DNA of 64,000 bases from CAWDPQ01 sp049642465 (GCA_049642465.1 JBAROV010000155.1:1-64000), one strand, 5' to 3'; positions 39,906 to 48,743 are shown, counted from the first letter of the stretch. Numbers and translations: made by a program. Notes: a model not told the origin generated them from the sequence alone.

Positions 39906-41470
39906 CTGAGATCCTTGAGAATCTCGCGCGCGGCATTCTGGCCAGAGCCACCCGTTATGCCTCCGCCTGGATGCGTGCCCGAGCCGCAGAGATACAAACC
40001 GTGAACCGGCGTTCGATAGTCCGCCCAACCGAGAAGCGGTCGGGTTGAGAACAACTGATCGAGGGCACGCTCGCCGTGGAAGATCTGTCCACCGGTCAAC
40101 CCATACTCGCGCTCGAGATCCACCGGTGTGATGACCTGGCGATGTTCGATCGTCGATGACAAGCCGGGTGCGTATTGTTCGATAGTGCGAACGACCGTGT
40201 CGGCGAGCGCATCGCGTTCGTTCGCCCAGTCTCTGCCGCGTGCCAGTTTGTACGGCGCAAATTGAACGTATGCGGACAGTACGTGATGGCCGGGGGGCGC
40301 AAGCGACGGATCGGCAAGGGATGGAATCGTCAATTCGATGAACGGCTCACGGGACACTTCGCCGTACTTCGAATGATCGAAGGCCTTTTCCAGGTAATCC
40401 ATCGACGGGCTGATATGAATGCGCCCGCGAAGATCAGCAGCGGCGTTGAGACCACGAAATGTAGGAAGCCCGCCGAGCGCGAGGTTGATCTTGGCAAGAC
40501 TTCCGGCGCACCGATAATTGCGGAGCTTGGCGAGGAAACTGGGATCGAGTTCGATCGGGTCAACGAGCTCGAGGAGCGTTCGCTTCGGATCGGCGTTCGA
40601 CACCACCGTGTCGGAGGAAATTTCTGAGCCGTCTGACAGCCGAACGCCGGCTACACGGCCGTCCTTGACGAGTATCCGCGTGACGTCAACAGCCAGCCGG
40701 ATTTCGGCCCCAGCCTCGCGCGCCGCGTCCGCCATGGCCTTCGTGAGCGCTCCCGGTCCTCCTTTGACGGTGATGCTCCGGCCGGTGGGAGTGGGATCGA
40801 CGGCACCGGCAAGAAGCAGCAACGCGCCCGTGCCTGCCGACCATGGCCCCGCGTTGGCGCCAAAGATGGCGCGCGACGCGATGGTTGCCTGCACCACGTC
40901 GTCGGCGAAGTATTCGCTGACGAGATCGGCAACGGCCATCGGCAGCCACCGCAGGAGCCGGTGCCCATCAGTTCGTCCCAATGCGCGGAACCGTCGGCCG
41001 ACCTTCAGCAGGTCCCACAGTTCGCGTGGGGCGGCTCCATCAAGCGACGGCGGCGTGATTTCGAGGAGCGGCGCAAGGAACCGGCCGAGCTTTTCAAAGG
41101 TCTCGCAAAACGATCCATAACGCGACGCGTCCGGTTCAGAGCGTTTGCGGATCGCGTCGGCCGTCCGCCCCCGGTCCTCGAAAAACGGCAACGGCGCGCC
41201 GTTTGGATCGAGTGCGACGGTGTGCGGATCGGCGCGGACGAACTCCACGCGTCGAGCCAGCCGCATGTCTCGCACGATGGAGTCGCGCAGGAGGCCCGCG
41301 GTGTGAGCCAACGTGGGGCAGCGATAGCCGCGTCCAATCTCCGCGGTTACCGCACAGCCGCCAACCGTACTTCGCCGCTCGAGAACGATCGGCTTGTGCC
41401 CCGCGCGTGCGAGATACAAAGCCGCAACGAGACCGTTGTGGCCGCCGCCGACAATCAGCGGGTGTTTCAT
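39902..41470 (-). CDS. PYROXD2/CrtI-like FAD-dependent oxidoreductase (copy 2)
   Basis: A 522-aa flavoprotein with the FAD motif VGGGHNGLVAALYLARAGHKP, GGCAVTAEI after it, and the C-terminal CrtI-like GLYLCGSGTHPGGGITGGSGQNAA. About one third of residues look identical to the preceding gene, so it is a tandem paralogue. Human PYROXD2 and bacterial homologues are annotated as pyridine-nucleotide-disulfide-like oxidases of unknown substrate; carotenoid desaturation is unlikely without other crt genes nearby. It begins one base after the upstream paralogue ends and overlaps the M28 gene start. Confidence 0.9.
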   Translation of the reverse strand: MKHPLIVGGGHNGLVAALYLARAGHKPIVLERRSTVGGCAVTAEIGRGYRCPTLAHTAGLLRDSIVRDMRLARRVEFVRADPHTVALDPNGAPLPFFEDRGRTADAIRKRSEPDASRYGSFCETFEKLGRFLAPLLEITPPSLDGAAPRELWDLLKVGRRFRALGRTDGHRLLRWLPMAVADLVSEYFADDVVQATIASRAIFGANAGPWSAGTGALLLLAGAVDPTPTGRSITVKGGPGALTKAMADAAREAGAEIRLAVDVTRILVKDGRVAGVRLSDGSEISSDTVVSNADPKRTLLELVDPIELDPSFLAKLRNYRCAGSLAKINLALGGLPTFRGLNAAADLRGRIHISPSMDYLEKAFDHSKYGEVSREPFIELTIPSLADPSLAPPGHHVLSAYVQFAPYKLARGRDWANERDALADTVVRTIEQYAPGLSSTIEHRQVITPVDLEREYGLTGGQIFHGERALDQLFSTRPLLGWADYRTPVHGLYLCGSGTHPGGGITGGSGQNAAREILKDLR

Positions 41471-41471
41471 C

Positions 41472-43073
41472 TCACGCGCGAGCGGCGGCTGGCGAACCGA
41501 CGTCCTTCAAAATTCGCATTGCCGCGTTCCGGCCGGGCGCCCCCATGATTCCTCCACCTGGATGTGTGGCAGATCCACACAGATAGAGGTTGCGCACGGG
41601 AGTGCGGTACCTCGCCCATCCAGGAGCAGGGCGGAGAAAAAACAGCTGCTCGAGCGTCAGCTCGCCTTGAAAGATATTCCCCTCCGTGAGTCCCCACTCG
41701 CGTTCCAGATCGAGCGGAGTGACGACTTGCCTGTGGCGAATGATATTGCGGATGTTTGGCGCGTACTCGGCGATCGTGTCGATCACGGTATCTCCGAACG
41801 ACTCCTTCACCTCGTCCCACGATCCTTCCTTCAAATGGTACGGAGCGTACTGGACGAAGCAGGACATGACATGTTTTCCCGGCGGCGCGACCGAAGGGTC
41901 CGTCAGGCTTGGAATGACGATATCGATGTACGGACGACGTGAGTAGCGGCCGTATTTCGCCTCGTCGTAAGCACGCTCCATGTATTCGACACTCGGTGAG
42001 ATGGAGATCGCGCCGCGCAGATGCGCGCCTGCTCCAGGCAACGATTTGAAGTCTGGCAGCGCATCGAGCGCGAGATTCACTTTGCCGGATGACCCTCGGA
42101 ACTTGTAGCGACGCACGTCCGCGGTGAATTCCTCAGGCAGATGCTCTGGCCCAACCATCTTGAGGAACGTCTGATGGGGGTCGACGCTTGAAGCCACGAC
42201 GCTGGCGGTGAGGTAGTCGCCGTTTTCCAGCACGACGCCGACGGCGCTTGCTTCTTTCACGATGATGCGCGACACGGACGTGCCAGTTCGAATCTCGGCG
42301 CCTGCTTCGCGCGCGGCTGCGGCGCAGGCCAACGAAATCGCCCCGGTTCCGCCGCGCGAGAGTCCCCACGACCGGAATGCGCCATCGATCTCTCCCATGT
42401 AATGGTGGAGCAAGACGTACGCTGTCCCGGGCGACCGAACACCGAGGAACGTGCCAATGATTCCAGACGCCGACATCGTGGCCTTGAGGACATCGGTTTC
42501 GAACCATTGATCCAGAAAATCCACTGCGCTCATCGTCATCAGCTGGATCTGGTTGTACTTGGCCTCGTCCGAGAGGGCCTGGAAGCGGCGTGCCAGAAAC
42601 AACAGGTCCTTCAGTCCACGCGGCTCGAGCGTCGTCGGATCCGGCGGTGTCATCGTCAGGATCGGTTTGACGAAGCGGCCCATGTCGACCATTGCCTTGC
42701 CGTACTCGTCGTACGCTTCGGCGTCTACCTTGGAATGACGAGCGATCTCGCGGCGGGTCTTCGCATGATCGTTGACACGCCACAGATGGTCGCCGTTCGG
42801 CATCGGTGTGAACGTGCCGTCGAGCGGGAGAATCTCGAGGCCGTGGCGTGGCAGGTCCAGCTCGCGGATGATCTCCGGTCGAAGCAGCGACACGACGTAG
42901 GAGCAGACGGAGAACTTGAACCCGGGGAAGACTTCCTCAGTCACCGCCGCCCCGCCCAGTACGTGCCGCCGTTCGAGCACGAGCACTCGGCGTCCCGCGC
43001 GCGCGAGGTACGCGGCGCTGATGAGGCCGTTATGCCCGCCGCCGATAACGATAACGTCGAAGTTTGAACTCAC
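41472..43073 (-). CDS. PYROXD2/CrtI-like FAD-dependent oxidoreductase (copy 1)
   Basis: A 533-aa flavoprotein. I start at GTG 43073 (SSNFDVIVIGGGHNGLISAAYL) because GAGGTG lies 8 nt upstream; a GTG six codons earlier also keeps the frame. GGAAVTEEVFPGFKFSVCSYV and the C-terminal LYLCGSATHPGGGIMGAPGRNAA match PYROXD2-like amine-oxidase-fold proteins. It is the first gene of a tightly spaced minus-strand series running to 28184 and is divergent, 54 bp away, from the GcvT-like gene. Substrate unknown. Confidence 0.9.
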   Translation of the reverse strand: MSSNFDVIVIGGGHNGLISAAYLARAGRRVLVLERRHVLGGAAVTEEVFPGFKFSVCSYVVSLLRPEIIRELDLPRHGLEILPLDGTFTPMPNGDHLWRVNDHAKTRREIARHSKVDAEAYDEYGKAMVDMGRFVKPILTMTPPDPTTLEPRGLKDLLFLARRFQALSDEAKYNQIQLMTMSAVDFLDQWFETDVLKATMSASGIIGTFLGVRSPGTAYVLLHHYMGEIDGAFRSWGLSRGGTGAISLACAAAAREAGAEIRTGTSVSRIIVKEASAVGVVLENGDYLTASVVASSVDPHQTFLKMVGPEHLPEEFTADVRRYKFRGSSGKVNLALDALPDFKSLPGAGAHLRGAISISPSVEYMERAYDEAKYGRYSRRPYIDIVIPSLTDPSVAPPGKHVMSCFVQYAPYHLKEGSWDEVKESFGDTVIDTIAEYAPNIRNIIRHRQVVTPLDLEREWGLTEGNIFQGELTLEQLFFLRPAPGWARYRTPVRNLYLCGSATHPGGGIMGAPGRNAAMRILKDVGSPAAARA

Positions 43074-43116
43074 GGCACGAGCACCTCGCACGTCGCACGT
43101 GATGCGTGGCTACTAC

Positions 43117-43122
43117 TATAAT
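43117..43122 (+). promoter_or_regulatory. Consensus -10 placed 5 nt before the gcvT-like ATG
   Basis: A perfect TATAAT ends 5 nt before ATG 43128, so RNA would begin on or beside the start codon (leaderless mRNA). No good -35 is seen at 16-18 bp. There is no Shine-Dalgarno in the gap. Confidence 0.55.
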
Positions 43123-43127
43123 TCGTC

Positions 43128-44363
43128 ATGCCCATCGGCACAGCGGTCCACGAGCGCACGTTTCCGCTCTGCGAGAGCTTGAACTACCGCGAATGGTCCG
43201 GCTATTACGCGGTCAGCGCCTACGAGACGCATCACGAGCACGAATACAACGCCATCCGCAACGCGGCGGCTCTGATCGACGTGTCACCGCTCTTCAAATA
43301 TCTCGTCACCGGGGCTGATGCCGCGCGCTTCGTGGATCGGCTAATCACGAGGGACGTCAGCAAGATGGCCGTGGGGCAGGTGTACTACACCCCCTGGTGC
43401 GACGAATACGGCAAAGTCATTGACGATGGCACCGTGTCGCGTCTCGAGGAGCAGAAGTTCCGATGGACGGCGGCCGACCCGAGTCTACGATGGTTTCGAC
43501 AGAATGCCGCGGGTATGAAGGTCGAAATCGAAGACATTTCTGAAGAGACTGCCGCTTTGGCATTACAGGGGCCAACCTCGGCGGAGCTGATGCGTGCGGC
43601 ATCAACCGCTGACCTCGACGGCTTGAAGTACTTCAGGGTCACCCGCGGCACGATCGGTGGAGTGCCGGTCGAGATTTCGAGGACCGGCTATACGGGAGAT
43701 CTCGGCTACGAAATCTGGATGGCGGCGCGCGATGCGGTGCGTGTCTGGGACGCCCTCATGCTGCACGGGAAACCGTTCGACATCAAACCCACTGGGATGC
43801 TGGCGCTGGATGTTGCGCGGGTTGAAGCGGGACTGCTCCTCATCGACGTCGATTTTTTCAGCAGCAAGAAAGCGCTGATCCAGGACCAGCTCTATACGCC
43901 CTACGAGATGGGGCTCGGTCGGCTCGTCAATCTGGACAAGTCGCGATTCATCGGACAACGGGCGTTACGCGAGGAACACGCGAGAGGGCATCGCCGTCAA
44001 GTCGTGGGGCTGGAATTGGACTGGACCGAAGTCGAGCGCCTCTTTGAGGCGGCGGGTCTCCCGCCGGCTGTCGGCGCGACGGCGTCCAGAGTAGCGGTCC
44101 CGATCTACCGTGGCGGCCGGCAGATCGGAAAGGCCACCACAACTACCTGGTCACCGGTGTTGAAGCGAATGATCGCGCTTGCGACCCTTGATCGTCCGCA
44201 CTACGCCCAAGGAACGGTGGTGCAGGTGGAGGTGACGATCGAGGCGGTTCGCCACCGCGTGGGGGCGAGGGTGGTCCGGACCCCGTTCTTCAATCCCGGG
44301 CGGAAGACTGCGCCGCCGGACAAGCCGCGCGCCAGCGCGGCGTTATCAAACAATGCGGTCTAG
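43128..44363 (+). CDS. GcvT-like aminomethyltransferase family protein
   Basis: A 411-aa GcvT/YgfZ-superfamily protein. It has the N-terminal REWSGYYAVSAYETHHEHEYNAIRNAAALIDVS (cited as 21-53), YTPWCDEYGKVIDDGTV, EISRTGYTGDLGYEIW (the GcvT signature region), DVARVEAGLLLID and C-terminal IGKATTTTWSPVLKRMIALATLDR. GcvT moves the methylene group of glycine-derived aminomethyl-lipoyl H protein to tetrahydrofolate; relatives demethylate DMSP, dimethylglycine or other methylated amines. No gcvH/gcvP is nearby; the convergent neighbour is a Rieske demethylase-like oxygenase, so a one-carbon-accepting demethylase role is more likely. It shares a CTAG with the Rieske gene so that each ends on TAG. Confidence 0.85.
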   Translation: MPIGTAVHERTFPLCESLNYREWSGYYAVSAYETHHEHEYNAIRNAAALIDVSPLFKYLVTGADAARFVDRLITRDVSKMAVGQVYYTPWCDEYGKVIDDGTVSRLEEQKFRWTAADPSLRWFRQNAAGMKVEIEDISEETAALALQGPTSAELMRAASTADLDGLKYFRVTRGTIGGVPVEISRTGYTGDLGYEIWMAARDAVRVWDALMLHGKPFDIKPTGMLALDVARVEAGLLLIDVDFFSSKKALIQDQLYTPYEMGLGRLVNLDKSRFIGQRALREEHARGHRRQVVGLELDWTEVERLFEAAGLPPAVGATASRVAVPIYRGGRQIGKATTTTWSPVLKRMIALATLDRPHYAQGTVVQVEVTIEAVRHRVGARVVRTPFFNPGRKTAPPDKPRASAALSNNAV

Positions 44364-45529
44364 CGAGGCGGAGCCTCGATCGTCTGAGGCGCAGCCTCGC
44401 TGGATTCATGGAGCGCGACGATCATCCGATCGAACGCGTAGAGCAGATCTTCTCGATTCGAGTACGGCCCGGGCTTGTAAGCGCGCGACGAGATACCTGC
44501 CTGCGACAGCTCGCAGACGTGCCAGTCCTGCCGGTTTGTCAGGTCCCAGAAATCGATGGCGTCTGCCGCGCTGAAGCCCTCACGCGCGAGTTCAGAGGGC
44601 TGGAAGTGCCACTCGCAAATATTGATCGTCCGATCCGGCGCCACGGGCCACAGCGTATGCACCATCATGTAATCGGGGTGCAGGCTCAAGAGCATGTTTG
44701 GAAAAATCGCATAGTAGTAGACGCGACGTCGATCGTCGGCTGAGAGCCCTGGAAGAAACGCGCGGCGGCACAGGCCGTCAACCGACAGCGTCTCGACGCC
44801 GGGCCGAAGATCCATCCTGCCGCCCATGTAAGTTGCCTGACGCGGTTCGTTCTCCCCGCTGAGGTAGTGCGACAGCTTGTTGAGCGCCGGGTGCAGATTG
44901 GGGCAGTGCAGGCACTCGTTGTAGTTCTGAACGATCAGTTTCCAGTTCGCCTTCACGTCGTAGACAATCCGTGCGCCGAGCCGGAGATCCTGCATCCGCC
45001 ACGGTCGAAACTTGTCCGGCAAGTCACCAAGTTGTGTCAGAAGCGGCGACGCCCCGGCATCGAGGTTGAGAAACACATGACCGTCCCAGGTGTCCACCTG
45101 CACCCGATGCAGCGGGTAATCGTCTTTTCGAAAATGCGGCACCTCGTCCATGTGCGGGGCGCCAATCAAACGTCCGTCCAGATCGTAGGTCCACGAGTGA
45201 TAGGGGCACTGGATGCTGCCGCTGAATGCGCCACTGTCCGCGGTGCACAAACGTGTACCGCGGTGCCGGCAGACGTTGTAGAACGCATTCACCCGCCCGG
45301 CCGCAGCAGGACCGCCATTCACGACGATGATGCTTTCACCGAGGAGTTCGCGCACGAAGAACTGTCCAGGTCGTTCGACTTGTTCCGTACGTCCAGCACA
45401 GACCCACATCCGCGCAAACAGGCGCTCGACCTCGACGTCGAAAAACGTTCGATCGACGTAGTAAACGGCCGGCAGGGTTTGCGCCGTCGCCGGCATGACT
45501 TCCCGAGGCTTGACGACCAGTTCGTCCAT
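44360..45529 (-). CDS. Rieske-type ring-hydroxylating / quaternary-amine oxygenase alpha subunit
   Basis: A 389-aa protein. The Rieske [2Fe-2S] site is Cys87-x-His89 and Cys108-x2-His111 (NVCRHRGTRLC, QCPYHSW). The mononuclear iron site is NYNECLHCPNLHP with His208 and His213, and a C-terminal Asp in the FWDLTNRQDW region completes the facial triad. The family includes glycine-betaine, carnitine and stachydrine demethylases (GbcA/CntA-like) as well as aromatic dioxygenases. The adjacent GcvT-like and APC permease genes favour an N-methylated substrate. No reductase or ferredoxin gene is nearby, so electrons must come from elsewhere. Its C-terminus is encoded by part of a hairpin repeat at 44362-44401. 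Confidence 0.88.
   Translation of the reverse strand: MDELVVKPREVMPATAQTLPAVYYVDRTFFDVEVERLFARMWVCAGRTEQVERPGQFFVRELLGESIIVVNGGPAAAGRVNAFYNVCRHRGTRLCTADSGAFSGSIQCPYHSWTYDLDGRLIGAPHMDEVPHFRKDDYPLHRVQVDTWDGHVFLNLDAGASPLLTQLGDLPDKFRPWRMQDLRLGARIVYDVKANWKLIVQNYNECLHCPNLHPALNKLSHYLSGENEPRQATYMGGRMDLRPGVETLSVDGLCRRAFLPGLSADDRRRVYYYAIFPNMLLSLHPDYMMVHTLWPVAPDRTINICEWHFQPSELAREGFSAADAIDFWDLTNRQDWHVCELSQAGISSRAYKPGPYSNREDLLYAFDRMIVALHESSEAAPQTIEAPPR
44362..44401. repeat. Two GAGGC-GCCTC hairpins at the shared gcvT-like/Rieske ends
   Basis: CGAGGCggaGCCTCG (44364-44378) and GAGGCgcaGCCTC (44386-44398) are two copies of a small palindrome, and AGCGAGGC/GCCTCGCT also pair across the whole segment. It lies inside the 3' end of the Rieske gene and immediately after the gcvT-like stop, so it may terminate both convergent messages. 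Confidence 0.6.
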
Positions 45530-45538
45530 GGATGGTTT

Positions 45539-45545
45539 GATAATA
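45539..45545. promoter_or_regulatory. Overlapping divergent -10-like hexamers between Rieske and APC genes
   Basis: GATAAT (45539-45544, rightward) and TATTAT (45545-45540, leftward) overlap in the 26-bp gap between the Rieske start (45529) and the APC permease start (45556). Both would give leaders of only ~4-6 nt, so the two genes appear to be divergently controlled from one short AT-rich island. Confidence 0.45.
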
Positions 45546-45555
45546 CAACCTGCTC

Positions 45556-46881
45556 ATGCCGAATCAGATGCCCAGAGAGCCCCCGACGCTTCGCCGCGAG
45601 CTTGGCCGCTGGGACGTGACCGCGATCGGGGTCAACCAAGTCATTGGTTCCGCCGTCTTCGTCCAGCCTGCGCTTCTTGCGGCCCTCGTGGGCGCGTGGA
45701 GTCCGTGGCTCTTCGTGGCCGTCGGCATCGTCTCGATGCTGATTGCTTTGTGCTTTGCCGAAGTCAGCAGCCGCTTCGAAGGCACTGGAGGGCCTTATTT
45801 GTACACGCGCGCGGCGTTCGGGCGGTTCGCGGCTTTCGAAGTGGGTTGGATGATGTGGTTCACGCGTGCCACGAGCTGGGCCGCGGTGATCAACGTGCTC
45901 GCGACGTCGATCGGTTTTTACTGGCCGGGAGTGACTTCAGGCTGGCGGCGCACGCTGCTCATTTCCGCAATCATCGGCGTGATCACCTGGATCAACGTGC
46001 GAGGCATCCGCCAGAGCAGCTTCGTCGTCAACGCCTTGACCGTGGGAAAGCTCGTTCCGTTGATCCTCTTCATCACCGTTGGCCTGTTTGCGATTGATTC
46101 TTCGAGGCTTGTTCCGGAGACCGAGCTCACGTTTACGGCAGTGTCGTCGTCTGTGTTGCTCCTCATCTTTGCATTCGGCGGGTATGAGATCGTCCCTGTC
46201 ACGGCGGGAGAGACGCGCGATCCGCGCCGTACCGTTCCGTTCGCCCTCATCATGACTATCGTCATCGTGTCGATCGTGATGACGCTGGCACAGGTCGTCG
46301 CGCTAGGGACTCTACAAGATCTTGCTCAGTCAAAGACGCCGCTCGCCGATTCCGCCGCGACGTTTCTTGGCGCAGCGGGCGCAGCGCTCATCACCATCGG
46401 GGCAGTGTTCTCCACCTCCGGCAATAACATGGGACAGGCGCTGTCGGGCTCGCGTAATCTCTTTGCGCTCGCTGAACAGGGTGACCTTCCGGCGTTTTTT
46501 GGCCACGTGCATCCTCGCTACCGGACTCCCGTGACGGCGATTCTCATCACTGCCGGAGTGGCGCTCACGCTGGCCCTGTCGGGGACATTCGCGCGGCTCG
46601 CGCTCGTCAGTGCGGTCAGCCGCCTGATTGTGTATGTGTTCACCTGCGCCGCCGCCTTGAGGCTGAGGCACCCTCGATTCGCGACCGACGTGAAGCCGGC
46701 TGTCTTTGTCGTACCATTCGGCCCCGTGATCCCCATCGCAGCCACGCTTATCGCGCTCGCGACTCTGGCCGGGGCGCGGCCGGAGCAGCTCGTTGCCGGC
46801 GCCATTGCCTTGGTCATCGGTGCCGCGCTCTTCATCGTGGCCTCGCGATCGATACGGTCGGAAAGGTTGACGACTACATGA
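45556..46881 (+). CDS. APC-family amino acid/amine permease
   Basis: A 441-aa inner-membrane transporter with about 12 hydrophobic helices. TM1 carries GVNQVIGSAVF, the unwound-helix substrate site of APC (consensus G-[SA]-G, here IGSAVF), and FAFGGYEIVPVTAGETRDPRRTVPFALI in the TM6-8 region matches amino acid permeases. Substrate is not readable. It starts the plus-strand run APC-phosphatase-M14, and its stop overlaps the phosphatase start (ATGA). Divergence from the Rieske oxygenase gene suggests it may import that enzyme's methylated amine. Confidence 0.9.
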   Translation: MPNQMPREPPTLRRELGRWDVTAIGVNQVIGSAVFVQPALLAALVGAWSPWLFVAVGIVSMLIALCFAEVSSRFEGTGGPYLYTRAAFGRFAAFEVGWMMWFTRATSWAAVINVLATSIGFYWPGVTSGWRRTLLISAIIGVITWINVRGIRQSSFVVNALTVGKLVPLILFITVGLFAIDSSRLVPETELTFTAVSSSVLLLIFAFGGYEIVPVTAGETRDPRRTVPFALIMTIVIVSIVMTLAQVVALGTLQDLAQSKTPLADSAATFLGAAGAALITIGAVFSTSGNNMGQALSGSRNLFALAEQGDLPAFFGHVHPRYRTPVTAILITAGVALTLALSGTFARLALVSAVSRLIVYVFTCAAALRLRHPRFATDVKPAVFVVPFGPVIPIAATLIALATLAGARPEQLVAGAIALVIGAALFIVASRSIRSERLTTT

Positions 46882-47375
46882 CGCGTCGAATCCTGTTCGT
46901 CTTGTTTGCCCTGCTGCTGACGGTCCGGGCCGCGGCATTCGCCCAGTCGGTCGTGTTCGTGGTGCGGCACGCCGAGCGTGCCGACGCCGGGATGATGGCC
47001 GCCAGCGGCGCCGATCCGGATCTGTCAGCCGCTGGTCACTCGCGGGCGGAGGCACTCGCCACCGCGCTGAAAGATGCGCGGATCACAGCCATTTACGTCA
47101 CCGAGTTCAAACGAACGCGACAGACCGCCGAACCGCTCGCGAAACTGCTCGGTCTGGAGCCGGCCGTCCTGTCGTCCAAGGACACCGATGGCTTGGCGCA
47201 GCGGGTCAAATCTTCAACTGGGAACGTGCTGGTCGTGGGGCATTCCAATACCGTCCCCACGCTGATCGAGGCACTCGCCGGCGAGGCTGTGACGGTCGGC
47301 GATTCGGACTACGACAACCTTTTCCTGGTGACCAGCGGCGCGGCTCGCTCCGTGTTGCGTCTCCATTACCGGTGA
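46878..47375 (+). CDS. Secreted histidine-phosphatase-superfamily protein (SixA-like)
   Basis: A 165-aa protein with an N-terminal signal (LFVLFALLLTVRAAAFAQS). The catalytic R-H is in VVFVVRHAERA (Arg30, His31), a second Arg in TEFKRTRQTAEPLAKLLG, and the second His in LVVGHSNTVPTLIEAL. The fold is the short, SixA/phosphoglycerate-mutase-like branch. Export implies phosphate-ester hydrolysis outside the cytosol. It is coupled on both sides by 4-nt overlaps. Confidence 0.9.
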   Translation: MTRRILFVLFALLLTVRAAAFAQSVVFVVRHAERADAGMMAASGADPDLSAAGHSRAEALATALKDARITAIYVTEFKRTRQTAEPLAKLLGLEPAVLSSKDTDGLAQRVKSSTGNVLVVGHSNTVPTLIEALAGEAVTVGDSDYDNLFLVTSGAARSVLRLHYR

Positions 47376-48724
47376 GGGCGACTCGAATTGTCGGCGTCAC
47401 GTTGCTGTTGGCTGCCATTGCGAGTGGCGCCGATGGTCAGCCGCGAGAGCTGGATGCGCTGCGTCCTCAGGAATTGGCGCGGGTCTGGGACGTGGAACAC
47501 GTTTCACCGCCGCTCCCCCCTCTTCTGGATCATCGAGAACTGGTGCGGCGGCTCGAGGAGTTCGTTCAATCCTCGAGCGGCCTCCTCAGGATGGAGAAGG
47601 CTGGGGAATCGATCGAGGGGCGCACCATCTATCACGTCACGGTGGGAAAGGGACCCTACCACGTTCTGCTCTGGTCCCAGATGCACGGCGATGAGCCGAC
47701 TGCAACGGCAGCGCTCTTCGACGTGTTTGATTACCTGCGGCGCCGGCAGAGGGAACCGGCAGTCCAACGCTTGCTGGGCACTTTGACACTGCATGTGATC
47801 CCAATGCTGAATCCGGACGGTGCGGAGCGTTTTCAGCGCCGGAATGCACAGGGGATCGATATCAATCGCGACGCTCTTCGCCTTCAGACGCCCGAAGGGA
47901 AAATCCTGAAGGACATTCGCGACCGCTGGCGTCCGGGCGTCGGATTCAACCTGCACAACCAGAACTGGCGTACTTCGGTAGGCGATCCCCCAAAGCCAGC
48001 CTCGATATCACTGCTGTCTGTGGCGTTTGATGCCGCGCGCAGCGACAGCGAAGGGCGTCAGCTGACGAAAAAGCTCTGCGCCGTCATTCGCGATGCGCTC
48101 GAGCCCTTCGCGCCTGGCCAAATTGGCCGCTACGACGACGAGTTCGAGGTGAGGGCATTTGGCGACAACGTCACACTCTGGGGAACGCCGGTGGTGCTCA
48201 TCGAGACGGGCGCCTGGCCATCGGCGCAACCGGAGGCGGCACTCGTTCGGCTGAACTTCATCGCGATCCTCTCCGCCCTGGACAGTCTCGCGAGCAAGAG
48301 CGTCGAGCGGGCCGATCCGCAGCGCTATGAATCGCTGCCCATGAATCAGTCGCGCGCCTTCTACATCCTCGTACGCAACGCGACCGTCATCAACGGTGCG
48401 GGAGTCCCGCCCTTCATTGCAGATGTCGGGGTCATTGCCAATCGTCGCGTGCGCCTGGCCCCAGGGTCGCGTGACCTTCAGGTCTCCCTCGTCATCGATG
48501 ACATCGGCGACCTCCGGACGTCCGGCGGTTTGACGACGATCGACGGGACCGGGATGACGATCGTGCCGATTGAGGAAGATCTCGAAGTTGGACGAGTGGT
48601 GGACTTGCCGGAATGGAAGTCGAAGCGTTCAGCATCGATCGCGGTCGGAGAGTCAGCCCGATTCGTGCTCCTCAAACCTGCACAGGAGCCGGGAAAGTAC
48701 GTCGTCGAGCAAGTGATCAGGTAG
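47372..48724 (+). CDS. Secreted M14-family zinc carboxypeptidase
   Basis: A 450-aa protein starting at GTG 47372, overlapping the phosphatase stop (GTGA). Signal: VGVTLLLAAIASGADGQ. M14 residues are visible: HGDEP near 105-109 (HxxE), PMLNPDGAERFQRRNAQGIDINRD with the Asn-Arg substrate site, FNLHNQ with the third zinc His and the catalytic Glu in VVLIETGAW. A C-terminal beta domain of ~150 residues follows (NATVINGAGVPPFIADVGVI). It ends 20 nt before the convergent amidohydrolase stop. Confidence 0.92.
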   Translation: MRATRIVGVTLLLAAIASGADGQPRELDALRPQELARVWDVEHVSPPLPPLLDHRELVRRLEEFVQSSSGLLRMEKAGESIEGRTIYHVTVGKGPYHVLLWSQMHGDEPTATAALFDVFDYLRRRQREPAVQRLLGTLTLHVIPMLNPDGAERFQRRNAQGIDINRDALRLQTPEGKILKDIRDRWRPGVGFNLHNQNWRTSVGDPPKPASISLLSVAFDAARSDSEGRQLTKKLCAVIRDALEPFAPGQIGRYDDEFEVRAFGDNVTLWGTPVVLIETGAWPSAQPEAALVRLNFIAILSALDSLASKSVERADPQRYESLPMNQSRAFYILVRNATVINGAGVPPFIADVGVIANRRVRLAPGSRDLQVSLVIDDIGDLRTSGGLTTIDGTGMTIVPIEEDLEVGRVVDLPEWKSKRSASIAVGESARFVLLKPAQEPGKYVVEQVIR

Positions 48725-48743
48725 CAGAACGCTGGCAGCTAAC

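Noticed and set aside
39902..43073. Carotenoid (crtI) cluster
   Set aside because: The two flavoproteins resemble CrtI only in the general amine-oxidase fold; there is no phytoene synthase or cyclase, and PYROXD2-like proteins fit better.
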